A DNA stretch of 64,000 nucleotides, from positions 62,001 through 126,000 of the forward strand of contig QPMI01000559.1 of NCBI GenBank assembly GCA_004431415.1. The letters are read 5' to 3'. This DNA comes from Cyanophora paradoxa. Lineage: Eukaryota; Glaucocystophyceae; Cyanophorales; Cyanophoraceae. The translations under genes and the position numbers were made by a program. Below the pieces are notes generated by a model. It did no database searches and was not told the origin of the DNA. It saw nothing but the letters and a program-made list of their open reading frames with translations. How positions within the stretch are numbered: the first letter of the stretch is position 1; each line of letters starts with the position of its first letter. Positions 25,780-35,771 of this stretch are shown piece by piece.

Positions 25780-26575
25780 ATGGCGTCAAAAGAACCGACC
25801 ACCTCGGGGACGATCTTCAAGAAGTGCGTTCCTCTGCTTGCGCCCGGCACGCAGCGCGTGGGCTAACGCGTAGATGCAGGTTTGGGAAAGACGAAATCTC
25901 CACGCAGAACCTGGTGAAGTCCTCTGTGCAGCGGGGCATACGCAGCTCCATTCTGGCGCAAATGCCTGCGATCGAGCCGATCATAGATGACATCCTGCCG
26001 AAGAAGAGCGACCTTGTCATCGCAAAATGGTGCGGAGGCGCGCAGGACCGCTCGATATTCCGAAATCATGGACACGCCTCGGCAGTGAAGGCCACATCAG
26101 TCTCGTCTGCATCGACAAAGAGCCCCTTTTCTTCCAGGAGCGCGATGGTCCATTCTTCCCAACGCTGCGTCTCTTGCACAAATGTGAGCGTCATTTTTTG
26201 CAGGTTGAACGTCGATTTGATTGACAGCCATCTCTGCAGATCCCTTCATCCTGCCACACATGCAGTGCGACAAGGGGGCGATCAAGTTTGTCATTGGCGG
26301 GGCGAACGTGATGTGCCCTGGGCTGACCTCGAAGGGGGCCAAGATGGCTGAAGTCCCGGGGAACTCGGCTGTCGCCGTGATGGCGGAGGGCAAGCAGCAT
26401 GCGATGGCAGTTGGTCTGACACGTTGGTCCTCTGAAGAAATGTGCGGTTCTTTTTTGAGATTTCCCCCCCATGCAAGAATGATTCCAGAGCAGACGAAAG
26501 ACGAACAAGGATATTGGAGTGTTCAACATGCATTACCTGGGTGATGGGTTGTGGAAGAACCCTCGCTTGGATTAG
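25780..26575 (+). CDS. MCTS1: MCTS1/MCT-1 family translation re-initiation factor, five exons
   Basis: With DENR it recycles 40S subunits and supports re-initiation. Proposed exons: 25780-25823, 25880-26029, 26086-26183, 26240-26441 and 26494-26575, in phase, 191 residues (family usually about 181). N-terminal part: [44 protein letters not shown] domain: [69 protein letters not shown]-terminus: [17 protein letters not shown]. Donors are GTGCGT, GTGCGG, GTGAGC and GTGCGG. The start ATG gives [15 protein letters not shown], slightly longer than animal proteins. All landmark motifs are intact. Confidence 0.95.
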
Positions 26576-26584
26576 TACTTCAAC

Positions 26585-26720
26585 TTCCCGGACTCCCGGG
26601 CCCCGGGGCCGGCTCGAGCCAAGCCTAGCCAGCCCGAAAATCGGCTCCGAGGCTCGAGCCGCTAGCAAGCAGGCTTGCCTCGCGATCGAGTCCTCGACTG
26701 CCTGCTCGAGCCGAGGCTCC
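26585..26720 (+). repeat. GGCTCGAGCC palindrome cluster
   Basis: GGCTCGAGCC or one-base variants recur about five times with AAGCCTAGCCAG between. Similar clusters occur at 31560-31620, 43965-44160, 44345-44365 and 46980-47070. Confidence 0.65.
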
Positions 26721-26741
26721 CCCACAAGCCCCTGACTCCCT

Positions 26742-26800
26742 GTCCCTGTAATCTATATTACAGATGATGACTTCTCTGACGCTGCTTCCGATTCTAGCTA
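26742..26800 (+). repeat. Short fragment of the LINE tail element
   Basis: CTGTAATCTATATTACAGAT GATGACTTCTCTGACGCTGC matches 41372-41425 almost exactly (encodes IYITDDDFSDA there). Confidence 0.8.
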
Positions 26801-26825
26801 TAGTCTATGGATGCACTACTCGACT

Positions 26826-27150
26826 TGCTCTTTCTACGCTACGGGCGCGCGGGACCACTCCTAGACCGTCAACGCTTTAACTATACCCGTGCTGTTCGGG
26901 GTGAGAGCGTAACCCGCAGGGACTGGTGCCCTGATGGAAAAAAGGGGATGGGAGCCGAGCCTAGCTACGTATACGAGCTGAGCAGGCGCTTCGCGTCCAC
27001 GCCCGTGCCGTAGCGGATCAGGATGCCCCTGCGAGAGGTCTGTGCGATCAGTACGATTACGATTGTGAATCGTAATCACAACCCTGATTGCGATCGTAAT
27101 CGCAACTCTAGATCTAATTCTGATCGTAATCGCAACTCTAATTCTGCTTT
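26826..27150 (+). repeat. Family B copy joined to family D repeats
   Basis: Family B occupies 26826-27040 (CTTTCTACGCTACGGGCGCG to GGATGCCCCTGCGAGAGGTC). It is followed at once by about four GATCGTAATCGCAACTCT-type units, the same B-then-D junction as at 13262. Confidence 0.8.
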
Positions 27151-27159
27151 TTCTCTATA

Positions 27160-27499
27160 TCGCTTCAAATTGAAGAATTAAGAAATTATTGAGGCATTTA
27201 CGGAGAACAGTGGTTTCGGGCTTTGGCTCCCCTTTCTCAATAGGACTGATCGCTTGCTGAAGCCATTATGGCCCCCTCCTGCTGACCCGTTCTTTGCCAT
27301 CTTCGAAGCCTGGCGGACTATTTTCGATGTCAGAAGGCCTCCCGGAGAGTCCTCCCACACTGGGTTCTCCGGGTCGGCGGGTGGCGAACTGAGTGGCTCA
27401 GTTCGGGACAAAGCACCTCCCCACTGACACTGTAGCTAGCTACAGGCCCGCACAGCAGGTGCGTTTTCCCTTGGAGCTGATCGTAATCGTAATTCTCTG
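27160..27499. other. No recognised gene
   Basis: A 77-codon minus-strand frame (27178-27411) has no family resemblance. Confidence 0.25.
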
Positions 27500-27712
27500 G
27501 GTCTCGTCTTTGATTTTTTTTTCGTTTCTTGTTTTGATGAGCTCGGGCTGGGCAGCTGCTCGAGGATCAGCAGCTTGCCAGACCGCGTCATCGTCAGAAA
27601 ATGGGAGCTGTTCGGCGAAGAAATCAACTGTAGCGAACGGGCGCTATGAGTGCAACGAAAGAGCCATGGCAAATCGAAAGTGTAGCACCGTCCTCGCCCT
27701 CCCAGCGCCGCC
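27500..27712 (-). pseudogene. Fragment of the ORF1-like retroelement frame
   Basis: Closely matches 30725-30930: CTCGGGCTGGGCAGCTGCT, GGATCAGCAGCTTGCCAG, GAAATCAACTGTAGCGAACG, GAGCCATGGCAAATCGAAAG. In minus orientation it corresponds to the join between the two halves of the longer frame listed at 30109. Confidence 0.7.
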
Positions 27713-28625
27713 CGATCGCAATCGTAATCGTACTGATCGGCGGCGCCGAACCCTTCATCGCCCTGACACGAATCTCAGTCGCGCGCGACTCGACTTGCTC
27801 GGGAGCTGCTCGAGGCTGCACTGCAGCTGCAGGGTGGGCGGGTGGGCGGGTTCGGGCGTGTATGTTTATCAGGGTGGAAGAGGGGGGGGGGGGGGGGGAA
27901 GATTTAGGGTAGGGGATGGGTTGCTCAGGGGTTTTTTTCACCCACGCCAGCGTTCAGCCGCGCCAGCGCTGCCGGTAGCGTTATCGGCATCGCAATCGCT
28001 AGCACTTGCACGCAGTGACGCGGCAGTACTGTATTGCTTTTTCAATTTGATCCGCCAAGAGGTGCCGCTGACGAGTGAGACGGCGCCCACAAATAGTAGG
28101 AATCAGGATGTCTAAACGCGCACTTGACTGGGCTTTTCGGTGCGCCGCGCTCGTTTTGACGCCGACCCCGTTCCGCGCGTGCTCATGACGTCGTCCGTGT
28201 CGTCGGTAGCGCGACGACGACGGGTGCGCTTCCATCCATTCTCGGCCACGCGCAATGTACCAAACACCCGCGCAGTGCTCTTCGGTGTGACGGTTGTCGG
28301 CCTGTTCCAGTTCGGTGCGCTGGCGCCCCCCGCAGAGCGCGCCCCCGATTCTGACCTTGGACCGCAGCTGGCGTTTCGTACTCAATTTTGACGAAAGAAA
28401 GACCTGCCGTGCCGCCCGCCGGAGCCTCGGAATCTGCAGCCCCGCAGGCATGCGCCGGAGCCGCAAGCAGATCTTTGGCGCTTCCGCTGACGCTCTCTCA
28501 GAAGTAAACCGTGCCATCGCGGACGCGCCACTCTCCATGCGTCACCGCACCCGTAGCCTAGAAAGAGCAGCCGAAGAACGTGCACTCAAAGCTGTCCCTG
28601 AGGGGAAGCCTGGGCTTGCTTGAGG
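27713..28625 (+). other. Possible genes, unresolved
   Basis: Several 80-180 codon frames overlap on both strands. The most protein-like is plus-strand 28380-28622 (QIFGASADALSEVNRAIADA, then basic residues to a TGA). No family is recognised. A G tract lies at 27883-27898. Confidence 0.25.
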
Positions 28626-28732
28626 CCTGAGTTCACGTAAAGTCTACGTCCGGGCTTAACTTCGTCGTAGGCAAATCGAAATCGTCCTGCATGGTTGGCA
28701 TAAAGTGCGGCGGGTTTTTAGGCCTTGGTTGG

Positions 28733-28905
28733 ACGCATTTGGACACGTACTGAAACGCAGGTCCGGGCTACAAGTGTGGGAATGTACACTGCGGCCGCCG
28801 CGGCCGCGGGCCCAGCCCACCGAGCCCACGCTCGGCCAGCCGGGCCCTGCGTGGCCCCCTAAGGAGAGTAATGCGCCTCCCCACGGACACTCTGGCTAGC
28901 TAGAG
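28733..28905 (+). repeat. Family A dispersed repeat copy
   Basis: GCATTTGGACACGTACTGAA through GGACACTCTGGCTAGCTAG, with an insertion (GAGCCCACGCTCGG) relative to the 10545 copy. Confidence 0.8.
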
Positions 28906-29175
28906 CTGGACGTCTTTGATTTCGGTTGCGATTGGGGGTTGGGCGATGGAGCTCAGGTTGGACGTCATTGATTTCGGATACGATTAGGGGTTGTTTTACA
29001 AATTAAATAGGGATTGGGTGACCGAGCGAAGGTTGGACGTCTTTGATTGCATGCGATTACGATTAGGCCGGGTTGGGCGACGGAGCTAATTTTATAAGCT
29101 TTTAAGGTTAACGTTAACGTTGGATGTCTTTGATTTCGATAACGATAAGGGGTTGGGCGACACAGCGCTAGCTAT
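28905..29175 (+). repeat. Spaced tandem of family D units (four copies)
   Basis: GGACGTCTTTGATTTCGGTT / GGACGTCATTGATTTCGGAT / GGACGTCTTTGATTGCATGC / GGATGTCTTTGATTTCGATA, each followed by a CGATTA-type core, AGGGGTTGGGCGA and GGAGCT. This is the reverse complement of the sequence found as two introns in the hemerythrin-like gene. Confidence 0.8.
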
Positions 29176-29179
29176 GGTA

Positions 29180-29540
29180 CCGGTTGTACGTTGGAAGCCA
29201 TCATAGTATATATATATATATTATTGCCTCACGGCTTTATGCCGTCAAGAGCCCGCACTCCGAGTCGCGTTACTCGCATGCGCAGTGCTTGGCCTTAGTC
29301 TACGCAGCGCTCGCATTGAGTGCGGCGATTGGACCCCCACTACTTTTCATGTACCCCTCTCGGGCTCACACCCCAGGTGACACACTTGTACCCTGCGACT
29401 GTGCTTGCTCCTAGAATACCAGTTCCGCTCGCTCTCGCTGCCAGCCTGCCGAAGCTGCACAGCACGCATGGTCACGCCTAGCAGCACCGTAAACTAGGCT
29501 CTTCTGAATATATATAGCATATAGCGCCAGCTAGCGCTAG
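29180..29540. other. Intergenic, nothing recognised
   Basis: Contains a TA dinucleotide run near 29207-29222. No gene. Confidence 0.3.
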
Positions 29541-29544
29541 CTAG

Positions 29545-29757
29545 AGTGTCCGCGGGAAGGCGAATTAATCGAAATACTCTCCTTAGGGGGCCGGGGGGGG
29601 GGGGGGGGGGGGGCATGACCAGCTTGCTGGCCATGGTGGGCTGGGCGCCAGCCGGGCCAGCGGCTGCGGCGGCCGGAGTGTACATTCCCACACTTGCAAT
29701 ATTAATTGTTGCATGTCGCCCAGACTTGCGGTTTGAATTCGTGTCCAAATGCTGAGA
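29545..29757 (-). repeat. Family A dispersed repeat copy, minus
   Basis: AGAGTGTCCGCGGGAAGGCG at the left end to CGTGTCCAAATGCTGAG at the right, with a G tract at 29591-29613 replacing part of the GC-rich middle. Confidence 0.75.
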
Positions 29758-29885
29758 CTCAGCTGTTACTAAGACCTCGTAAAAAAAAGAAAGAATCCTA
29801 TAGCTCACCGACTAGTACTGGACCCATCTTGGAACTCATCAACGAAATGATGTCCAACTCATTCACCGACTGTCCAAACCAATGA

Positions 29886-30040
29886 TGCTCTTTCTAAGCT
29901 ACGGGCGCGCCGGACCTCCTACCTACAGCGCTTTAACTGTACCCGTGCTGTTCGGGGTGAGAGCGTAACCCGCAGGGACTGGTGCCCTGATGGAGAAAAG
30001 GGGATGGGAGCCGAGCCTAGCTACGAGCTGAGCAGGCGCT
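29886..30040 (+). repeat. Family B dispersed repeat copy
   Basis: ATGCTCTTTCTAAGCTACGG to CTACGAGCTGAGCAGGCGCT, truncated before the final CGCGTCCACG part. Confidence 0.8.
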
Positions 30041-30108
30041 AAAATTTTACTCTCCAAAGTTTCACTCATCTTCGATAGAGAAGGAACTCAACGATAGATA
30101 GAGAGGGA

Positions 30109-30518
30109 TTACATGTGGGTCTTCAATGTATCTACATCAGGAATCTCTGGGCCCGGAGCCTGAACATATGAAAGACGTGTGCGTCTACGGTGACTCTGCT
30201 GTGGCGACCAAGGGGGCTTTGCGGCAGGGCTGGAGGGACTAGACGGCCGATCGTTTGCTGGAACTTTAATCGATATTGGTTCTCGAGGACCAGCAGGTTT
30301 TGCAACGGCAATGTCTACCTGTAGCCTTGAGAGAGCATCCTCGTGATTCAGCATCCTTTGAGCCAATAGTTGTTCGCTGCTGTGTATAGAGAGATGAAGA
30401 TGAGCCAAATCATCAGAGAGCTGTTGAAGATGTCTGTGAATGTGAGCTGTTAGAGTTGCAGTTGCTGCTGCTGCTGCTGCTGTTGTTGTCCTCTGCTGCT
30501 GTTGTTGTTGTTTCCTCT

Positions 30519-30550
<32 letters not shown>

Positions 30551-30555
30551 TGCTG

Positions 30556-30606
<51 letters not shown>

Positions 30607-31360
30607 CCGCCACCGCTGCTGCTGTTGCTGTCCAGTTAGGCTTGTGGAGTCTTGACAGCAGCTGTGCTTGTGCTTGCTGGAGTTTTGATCGTTAACTGCA
30701 CCCACGCCTTCGATTCGCCTTCTCTGGGCCTCGTCTTTGGCCTTCCTTTCGTTCTTTATTTTGATAAGCTCGGGCTGGGCAGCTGCTTGAGGATCAGCAG
30801 CTTGCCAATCCGCATCATCGTCAGAAAATGGGAGCTGTTCAGAAAAGAAATCAACTGTAGCGAACGGGCGCTATGAGTGCAATGAAAGAGCCATGGCAAA
30901 TCGAAAGTGTAGCACCGTCCTCGCTGTCCCAGTGAAGATTTCCCAGTCGCAGGTGCGATGCTGTTAGATTCTTCGCTAGCTTCGTGGGGATGTTGGGCGG
31001 AGGGAGTGGGAATTCGAAGGCGTCGTCCAGGGGCGGCTTTGAGCGGAGGTTCGAGCTGACGTTCGGAGCCGCTGGCGGTGCCGCCACACGTGCTGTTGGT
31101 CCTGCTGCCGCCGCTGGCTGTGCCGCCACGCGTGCTGTTGGTCCTGCTACCATAAGCGCAGCCACCGCCTGGGCCCCTGACACCACCGCTGGCGCCCTCG
31201 GCGCTTGCGCAATCGCTGGCGCTGCTGCCGCCCCCGCGGCTGAGCCCCCCGATGGAGTCGCGCTTGCTGAGGCATGGACTGCAGCGACTGGCGGTACAGG
31301 CACAGTAGATCCGCGGCCACCCTTGGAGCTAGCTCCTTGGCCGCGGAAGAACGCAAGCAT
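30109..31360 (-). CDS. Retroelement ORF1-like protein with polyglutamine tract (two frames)
   Basis: The first part (31360-30851) is Ala/Pro-rich, starts near MLAFFRGQGASSKGGRG and holds duplicated VGPTARVAA-type units. After a stop or splice near 30855, a second frame continues: DFFSEQLPFSDDDADWQAAD, KIKNERKAKDEAQRRR, a glutamine tract encoded by CAG/CAA repeats (30455-30620), a helical segment (LTAHIHRHLQQLSDDLAHLH) and a C-terminus ending VDTLKTHM. The C-terminal part recurs at 53905-54020 and the junction region at 27500-27712. Multi-copy fragments and coiled-coil plus low-complexity design suggest a LINE ORF1 or gag-like protein. No zinc knuckle seen. A polyQ host protein copied by retroposition is an alternative. 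Confidence 0.45.
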
Positions 31361-31456
31361 TCTTATTCTACGCTGCCGGCGGCGGGGCGGGGGCGGCTGC
31401 TGGCGTTCGCGATGGGGAGGCTGCGGGCGCCGCCGGGCTGAACAGCCGCCGGCAGC

Positions 31457-31500
31457 ACGTAGGTAGGAGGTCCGGCGCGCCCGTAGCTTAGAAAGAGCAG
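31457..31500 (-). repeat. Family B terminal fragment
   Basis: GTAGGTAGGAGGTCCGGCGC GCCCGTAGCTTAGAAAGAGC, only the end of the element. Confidence 0.75.
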
Positions 31501-31697
31501 CAATCTAGACCCCCGAACTGCTGAAGGTCAAGCAAGCTTTTGCTCGGCTCTTAAGCGAGCCGTTGCTCGGCTGCCCGCGTATAAAGCCGAGAGCTCGAGC
31601 CGGGCTCGCGAAGCCGCTCCCTCAAAGTACGTATACCCCCAAAAGTCATCCGTCAGAAGCTGCAGCGCGCGCGTCTTCGCCTTCGTTTCTTGTCACG

Positions 31698-32703
31698 ATG
31701 TCGGGAGGGAAGGAAAGGATCGACGTCATCGCCGTCCTATCGAAGGACGCGGAGACGATCCGGTGCGCAGGCGCTCATCAAAGACGTTCAAGAGTTTAGC
31801 TGTCGTCCAACCCCTAATCGCACTCGCAATCTTTGCACGCTGCGATTTCAGGGAGCTCTTCAAGCTCCACGCGCGGGCGCTCCTCGAGAACGACAAGGAG
31901 GAGCAGGTCAGTCGTATGCGCAGACGCACGCGTACGTGCTAATTTTCGCCTCTGTTGCAGGATCGCCTCTCCCGCGAGATCCAAAGGCTCGTCGCGCTTT
32001 TTCCGGGCTTTTGCAGCGCCATTCAAGAGTCTAGCTGTCGTCCAACCCCTAATCGTAATCGCAATCTTTCCACGCTGCGTTTTCAGGGAGCCCTTACATA
32101 AGCCTTACATATGCGAGCTCAAGAAGTCCCGGGCTGTTGCAGCGCCAGCTGATCGATGCGCCCGTAGGCACGCGATCGCACACAGCTACGCCGAGAAGAA
32201 ATCCCTGTTTCCTAATATCGGGTCACTCCTCCCAGAGGAAGCGGATGTTGAGGCGATAAAGGAACGCTGCGTACACGATCTGAACCGATGCGAAAGGCAC
32301 CTCGTCAAATTGAACAGCATTTCGCCGTTGGAGGGTCAAACTTACGAACAGGTTCGATTCTCTGCCACCTGGCGCAGACTTCGGAAGCACATCTGACGCC
32401 ATGTGGGCCCAAGGAAATGGAGCGGCTTCGAGAATGCCTTGAATCCTATTTTCTCGATGAGGAGGACATCCTTTTCCCCAAGATGAGAAAACAGGTGCGA
32501 CGCCTTTTTTTTTGATTCCTTTGCTCTCTCTTCTCGAAATCTGGGATAAGGCTGACGCTGGTTAGGCTGACGAGGCATTCCTCCATTCTCTCGCTGCCTC
32601 AATTTTGAATGAGAAGCACCGTGCCCCACATGTCCTCGAGGTGACCACTACTCTGATTATGCCAATCGAGATTCTGACTTGTGTTTCGATTCTGTTCTGG
32701 TGA
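31698..32703 (+). CDS. Hemerythrin (HHE)-like protein, multi-exon
   Basis: HHE domains are four-helix bundles that usually bind a di-iron or related centre. Start ATG 31698: MSGGKERIDVIAVLSKDAET, then ALIKDVQE, ELFKLHARALLENDKEEQ, DRLSREIQRLVAL, then SYAEKKSLFPNIGSLLPEEA, LNRCERHLVKLNSISPLEGQ, KEMERLRECLESYFLDEEDI LFPKM, and a last exon ADEAFLHSLAASILNEKHRA to TGA 32701. The HxxxE / (E)EKxLFP pattern supports the call; not every metal-ligand His can be placed. Between ETIR and ALIKDVQE the frame shifts by one base with no good intron, so a sequence error or a lesion is possible. Two of the introns are near-identical (see repeats). Confidence 0.6.
31794..31849 (+). repeat. Intron carrying family D motif, copy 1
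   Basis: GAGTTTAGCTGTCGTCCAAC CCCTAATCGCACTCGCAATC TTTGCACGCTGCGATTTCAG: begins GTTTAG, ends CAG and sits between two coding segments of the hemerythrin-like gene. Confidence 0.75.
32027..32085 (+). repeat. Intron carrying family D motif, copy 2
   Basis: GAGTCTAGCTGTCGTCCAAC CCCTAATCGTAATCGCAATC TTTCCACGCTGCGTTTTCAG: same length and nearly the same sequence as copy 1, about 230 bp downstream in the same gene. The flanking exon bases (CAAGA before, GGAGC after) also match. Confidence 0.75.
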
Positions 32704-32864
32704 ATGACGTCGACAGGTCAGTCCGATGAAGCTGGGCTAACGATCTAACGAGTCCAGACTCGATCTGGACTTGACGCGAGTGTGTTTGGATGTTTCAAAT
32801 CAAGATAATGTGTACTGCCACAACAACAGCGATCTGGTTCTCGAGTCTCTGTGCTCTGTGGCGC

Positions 32865-33002
32865 GGGGGGTTGAGGGGGTTGGGGGGTTTGGGGGTTGGG
32901 GGTTGGGGGTTGGGGGGTTGGGGGGTTGGGGGTTGGGGGGTTGGGGGGTTGGGGGGTTGGGGGGCGGGGGGGGGGGGGTGGGGGGGGGGTGGGGGGGGGT
33001 GG
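32865..33002 (+). repeat. TTGGGGG-type G-rich minisatellite
   Basis: About fifteen units of TTGGGGG/TTGGGGGG/TTTGGGGG, then a G run with isolated T's. All purine-rich strand on plus; strong G-quadruplex potential. Confidence 0.9.
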
Positions 33003-33117
33003 CTGTCTTGGAATTTATCAACGTCAAACAGGGTTCGCCTGTGGATCTTCAATATTGGATACTCGTGGCAATCGTGTCAACAGCCCTCGGGCCTATAATT
33101 TTCGTATCTCTGAGCCT

Positions 33118-33482
33118 GGAGCCTGAGCAGAGTGCCCCTAGGCCTCTATTAATATTCGTCCCCTTCTTGCCCTCTGGCGCAGGCCGACTCCATGTCTGGT
33201 CGCCTCCTCGCTGCAGGCGTACCACGTTGCGAAGAGGACCGAGGCCTGCGCCCACAGCGCGCAGAAGTGCGTCAACAGGCATCGCCCCCCCCCCCCCCCC
33301 CCCCCCTCCCCCCCCCCCATTGCCGGGGCAGCTAGCAAGAGTGTCCGCGGGGAGGCGCATTACTCTCCTTGGCCAGTTCTTTGTTCAAGAATAGAGCAAT
33401 AGCGGCTCACCCAAACAGCACGGGTACAGCTAAAGCGCTGAGGTAGGAGGTCCGGCCGCGCCCGTAGCTTAGAAAGAGCAAT
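33118..33482 (-). repeat. Composite repeat (unique block + family A end + family B end), minus copy
   Basis: Inverted partner of 43258-43625. It contains CTGAGCAGAGTGCCCCTAGG, a C tract (33287-33318), CCGCGGGGAGGCGCATTACT, TTCTTTGTTCAAGAATAGAG and a family B terminus ending TAGCTTAGAAAGAGCA. It is a stable composite present at least twice. Confidence 0.85.
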
Positions 33483-33587
33483 AGTATGTTACACGTAGCA
33501 GCTTTTCCCCGTGGCCGGCCAAGGGTTCTAATTCTTCTCCGGTACAAAAACTCGAATTATATCGGTCAGCGTAAATACACCGACAGG

Positions 33588-35562
33588 CTAACGCAAACAA
33601 AATGAGTCAAACCTCCACAGAGGTAGCACAAGCACAAGCAAAGATTTGCGGACCTTCATCTGTTCATCGCAGACCCAGACACCTGTTCATCTCATCAGGC
33701 CGGGCAGCGTTCCGTTTTCTGCGGCCTATCCCCCTTTGAATCTAGCTGCGGTCCCCCAATGCGGCAGCTTCTTGGCCGGTTCTCAACGGGCGGGGTCAAT
33801 GTTTCTAGCGCGCCATCTCCCCCCCTTTCCTCCCCCCCCCTCCCCCTCCCCTCCCCCTTCCCCCTCTCTCCCCTGCAGCCACGCGCGCCCATAGCCTAGA
33901 GAGCGCACCAAACCAGTGGTTCTCGTAGATTTGTCGAACAACGTCGAGGATGCTCTCCGTTTTGCGTACACAACGAGGCGTCTGCAACGGCGTGACTTCC
34001 TGGTCATGGTGAGTTCGCAGTGCGGCGCACATGACCACCGTGCAGTTGGTGCAGAAAGAATCCTATGGGAAAATTGAGGAAGCTGAGCTTCTCCTTGTCC
34101 AGCCTGATGGAGAAATCAGATTGCCACAAGAAGCGATAAAGAGGGCCGTGATCTTGCCCTCTCAGATCACGAACTCCAAGCGTTGCTGCGACTTTCCCCT
34201 CCTCATCAACCACAGCAATCGCGCTGAGATGAAACTTGTGCATCTTGGAGGCGTTTAGGTGGATTCGAACATAGACTCCAATGCATGCCGTACCAAGACA
34301 AACCCGTCCAGAGCCCGCTCCCGATGTCCAATCGAGACTACCCCCTGGTGCATCTAATGTGAAGGTTAGCAGCAACCGCTTGAGCGGGAGAGGAGAGTTA
34401 CAATTCTCTCCACCGGGATATCGCGTATCTCAGGGATGCAGTGCGCGTTCTCATATCTGCCACTAAAATAAGGCGAACCGATTGTGTGGGTAAGGTATCA
34501 CCCACAAGAAGCGGGTGAGGTCGATCTGGCCTAGGATGTGCAGCTCGTTGTCCTTCTCAGATTCTACGAGGGCCTTGTGTGTTCCACTTTGGAAGACTTG
34601 GGCAAGCCTTTTTTGCGCTTAGCAGTGTACGTATATACGGTTAAGAACGACGAACACATCAAGCGGCGTGTTCGACGGGAACTTCGGCAATTCAACTCTT
34701 TTTTCCTTTCCCAAAAAATCGATCACCTGCTCAATCGTTTGAAAAAATCGTTTTAAATTAATTTCTCGATCCTGCGGCAGGGCTCGGCTGGGCTTCGGAC
34801 CTCCTTGATGGGCCGCGTGAGAAAGTTCTCAACTTCGTCGAGAATTCTCTTCCTTGCTTCAATGGACACCGGCCCGTCCACTACCTCTGCGTCCCCGAGA
34901 ACATCGAGCACTGCGTGAAGCATGACGAATTTTTGAAGCTCTTCTGCTGAAAGACAGCCAATGTAGCTCTTGCTCTTCGGCCCACCCGTAGTTACTGGAA
35001 TGCTGCAGATGGCGAGCAGTATGATTATTTGGACCGCATTTGGACGCATTTGGCCTTCACTTTAAATTTCCCCCAGCCGGCGTTGATGACAGCCGTGCAC
35101 CTGCTCACATGGGCCTCCTTGAGGAGCGCGAAGCCCCGGCCCACAGTCTCAGTCGAGCTGATTTCGATAAGATGAGTCGGTGCTTTGCCGCCAGAATCGC
35201 TGCGCGCGAAGAGATTTCCTGCATGTTTGTAAGCAGAAAGCGCCAGATCGGGCCACTGGGCCAGTTGAAACAGAAAGCGCACTGAGCGATCGAGTGATTG
35301 ATAGTTTCTTTCTATCCCCCTTCGCGCTCGCCCCCGAGCTCTCCTTCTCGGCCTTTCGTAAACTCAGCCGTCTGTTCCGCGCGCGCGTGGTGGTGGCATA
35401 GACCTGGCGCTCGCGCATTTCTTTTTGCAAGCCCAGCAAAAACTGAACCGTCTTCCCCGCAAGAAGCTCCTTGACCCGTACCGCCGACGACGTGTCCTGC
35501 GGGAGAGAGCGGGCCGGCAGCGGAGCGGGCGCACGGTTAGCTTGATCTGATTTCGACTTCAA
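33588..35562 (-). CDS. CBS-domain protein, four CBS-like modules (AMPK-gamma/SDS23-like), multi-exon
   Basis: CBS pairs bind adenine nucleotides and regulate partner proteins. Minus-strand order: an N-terminal exon (about 35562-35400; VRVKELLAGKTVQFLLGLQK), THLIEISSTETVGRGFALLK EAHVSRC, VTTGGPKSKSYIGCLSAEEL QKFVMLHAVLDVLGD, VIDFLGKEKRVELPKFPSNT, then NELHILGQIDLTRFL, HLNASKMHKFHLSAIAVVDE EGKVAATLGVRDLRG, VTPLQTPRCVRKTESILDVV RQIYENH and a last short exon with VWVCDEQMKVRKSLLVL, stop 33588-33590. The 'VVDEEGKV...VRDLRG' and 'VWVCDEQMKV' segments are typical CBS beta strands. The last intron (about 33683-33910) is C/T-rich and begins with a family B-like stretch. No kinase-binding motif was identified, so the partner is unknown. 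Exon edges are approximate. Confidence 0.75.
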
Positions 35563-35771
35563 TGTTAGATAAAGCTGCTGCAGCTGATTGCACGCACCAG
35601 GTCTAGAGGCTGAGGGCGCACGAAGTCGCGCTGCATCGAGAGCCGGCCGGGCGGAGGGGTCCCGGAGTGCGAGGCCGAACCCTTCATCGCCCTGACACGA
35701 CAGATCTCAGTCGCGCGCGGCTCGAGAATCAGATTTCCACGTTCAATCCTTTCGAGGCGGGTATACAATAA

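Noticed and set aside
29886-30040. Family B as a tRNA-derived SINE
   Set aside because: Neither orientation has a convincing A-box plus B-box pair.
32345-32375. tRNA B-box-like GGTTCGATTCT
   Set aside because: No T-stem pairing and no A box; lies within hemerythrin coding sequence. No tRNA or rRNA gene was found in the window.
32865-33002. Telomere
   Set aside because: Internal position with genes on both sides and irregular unit length.
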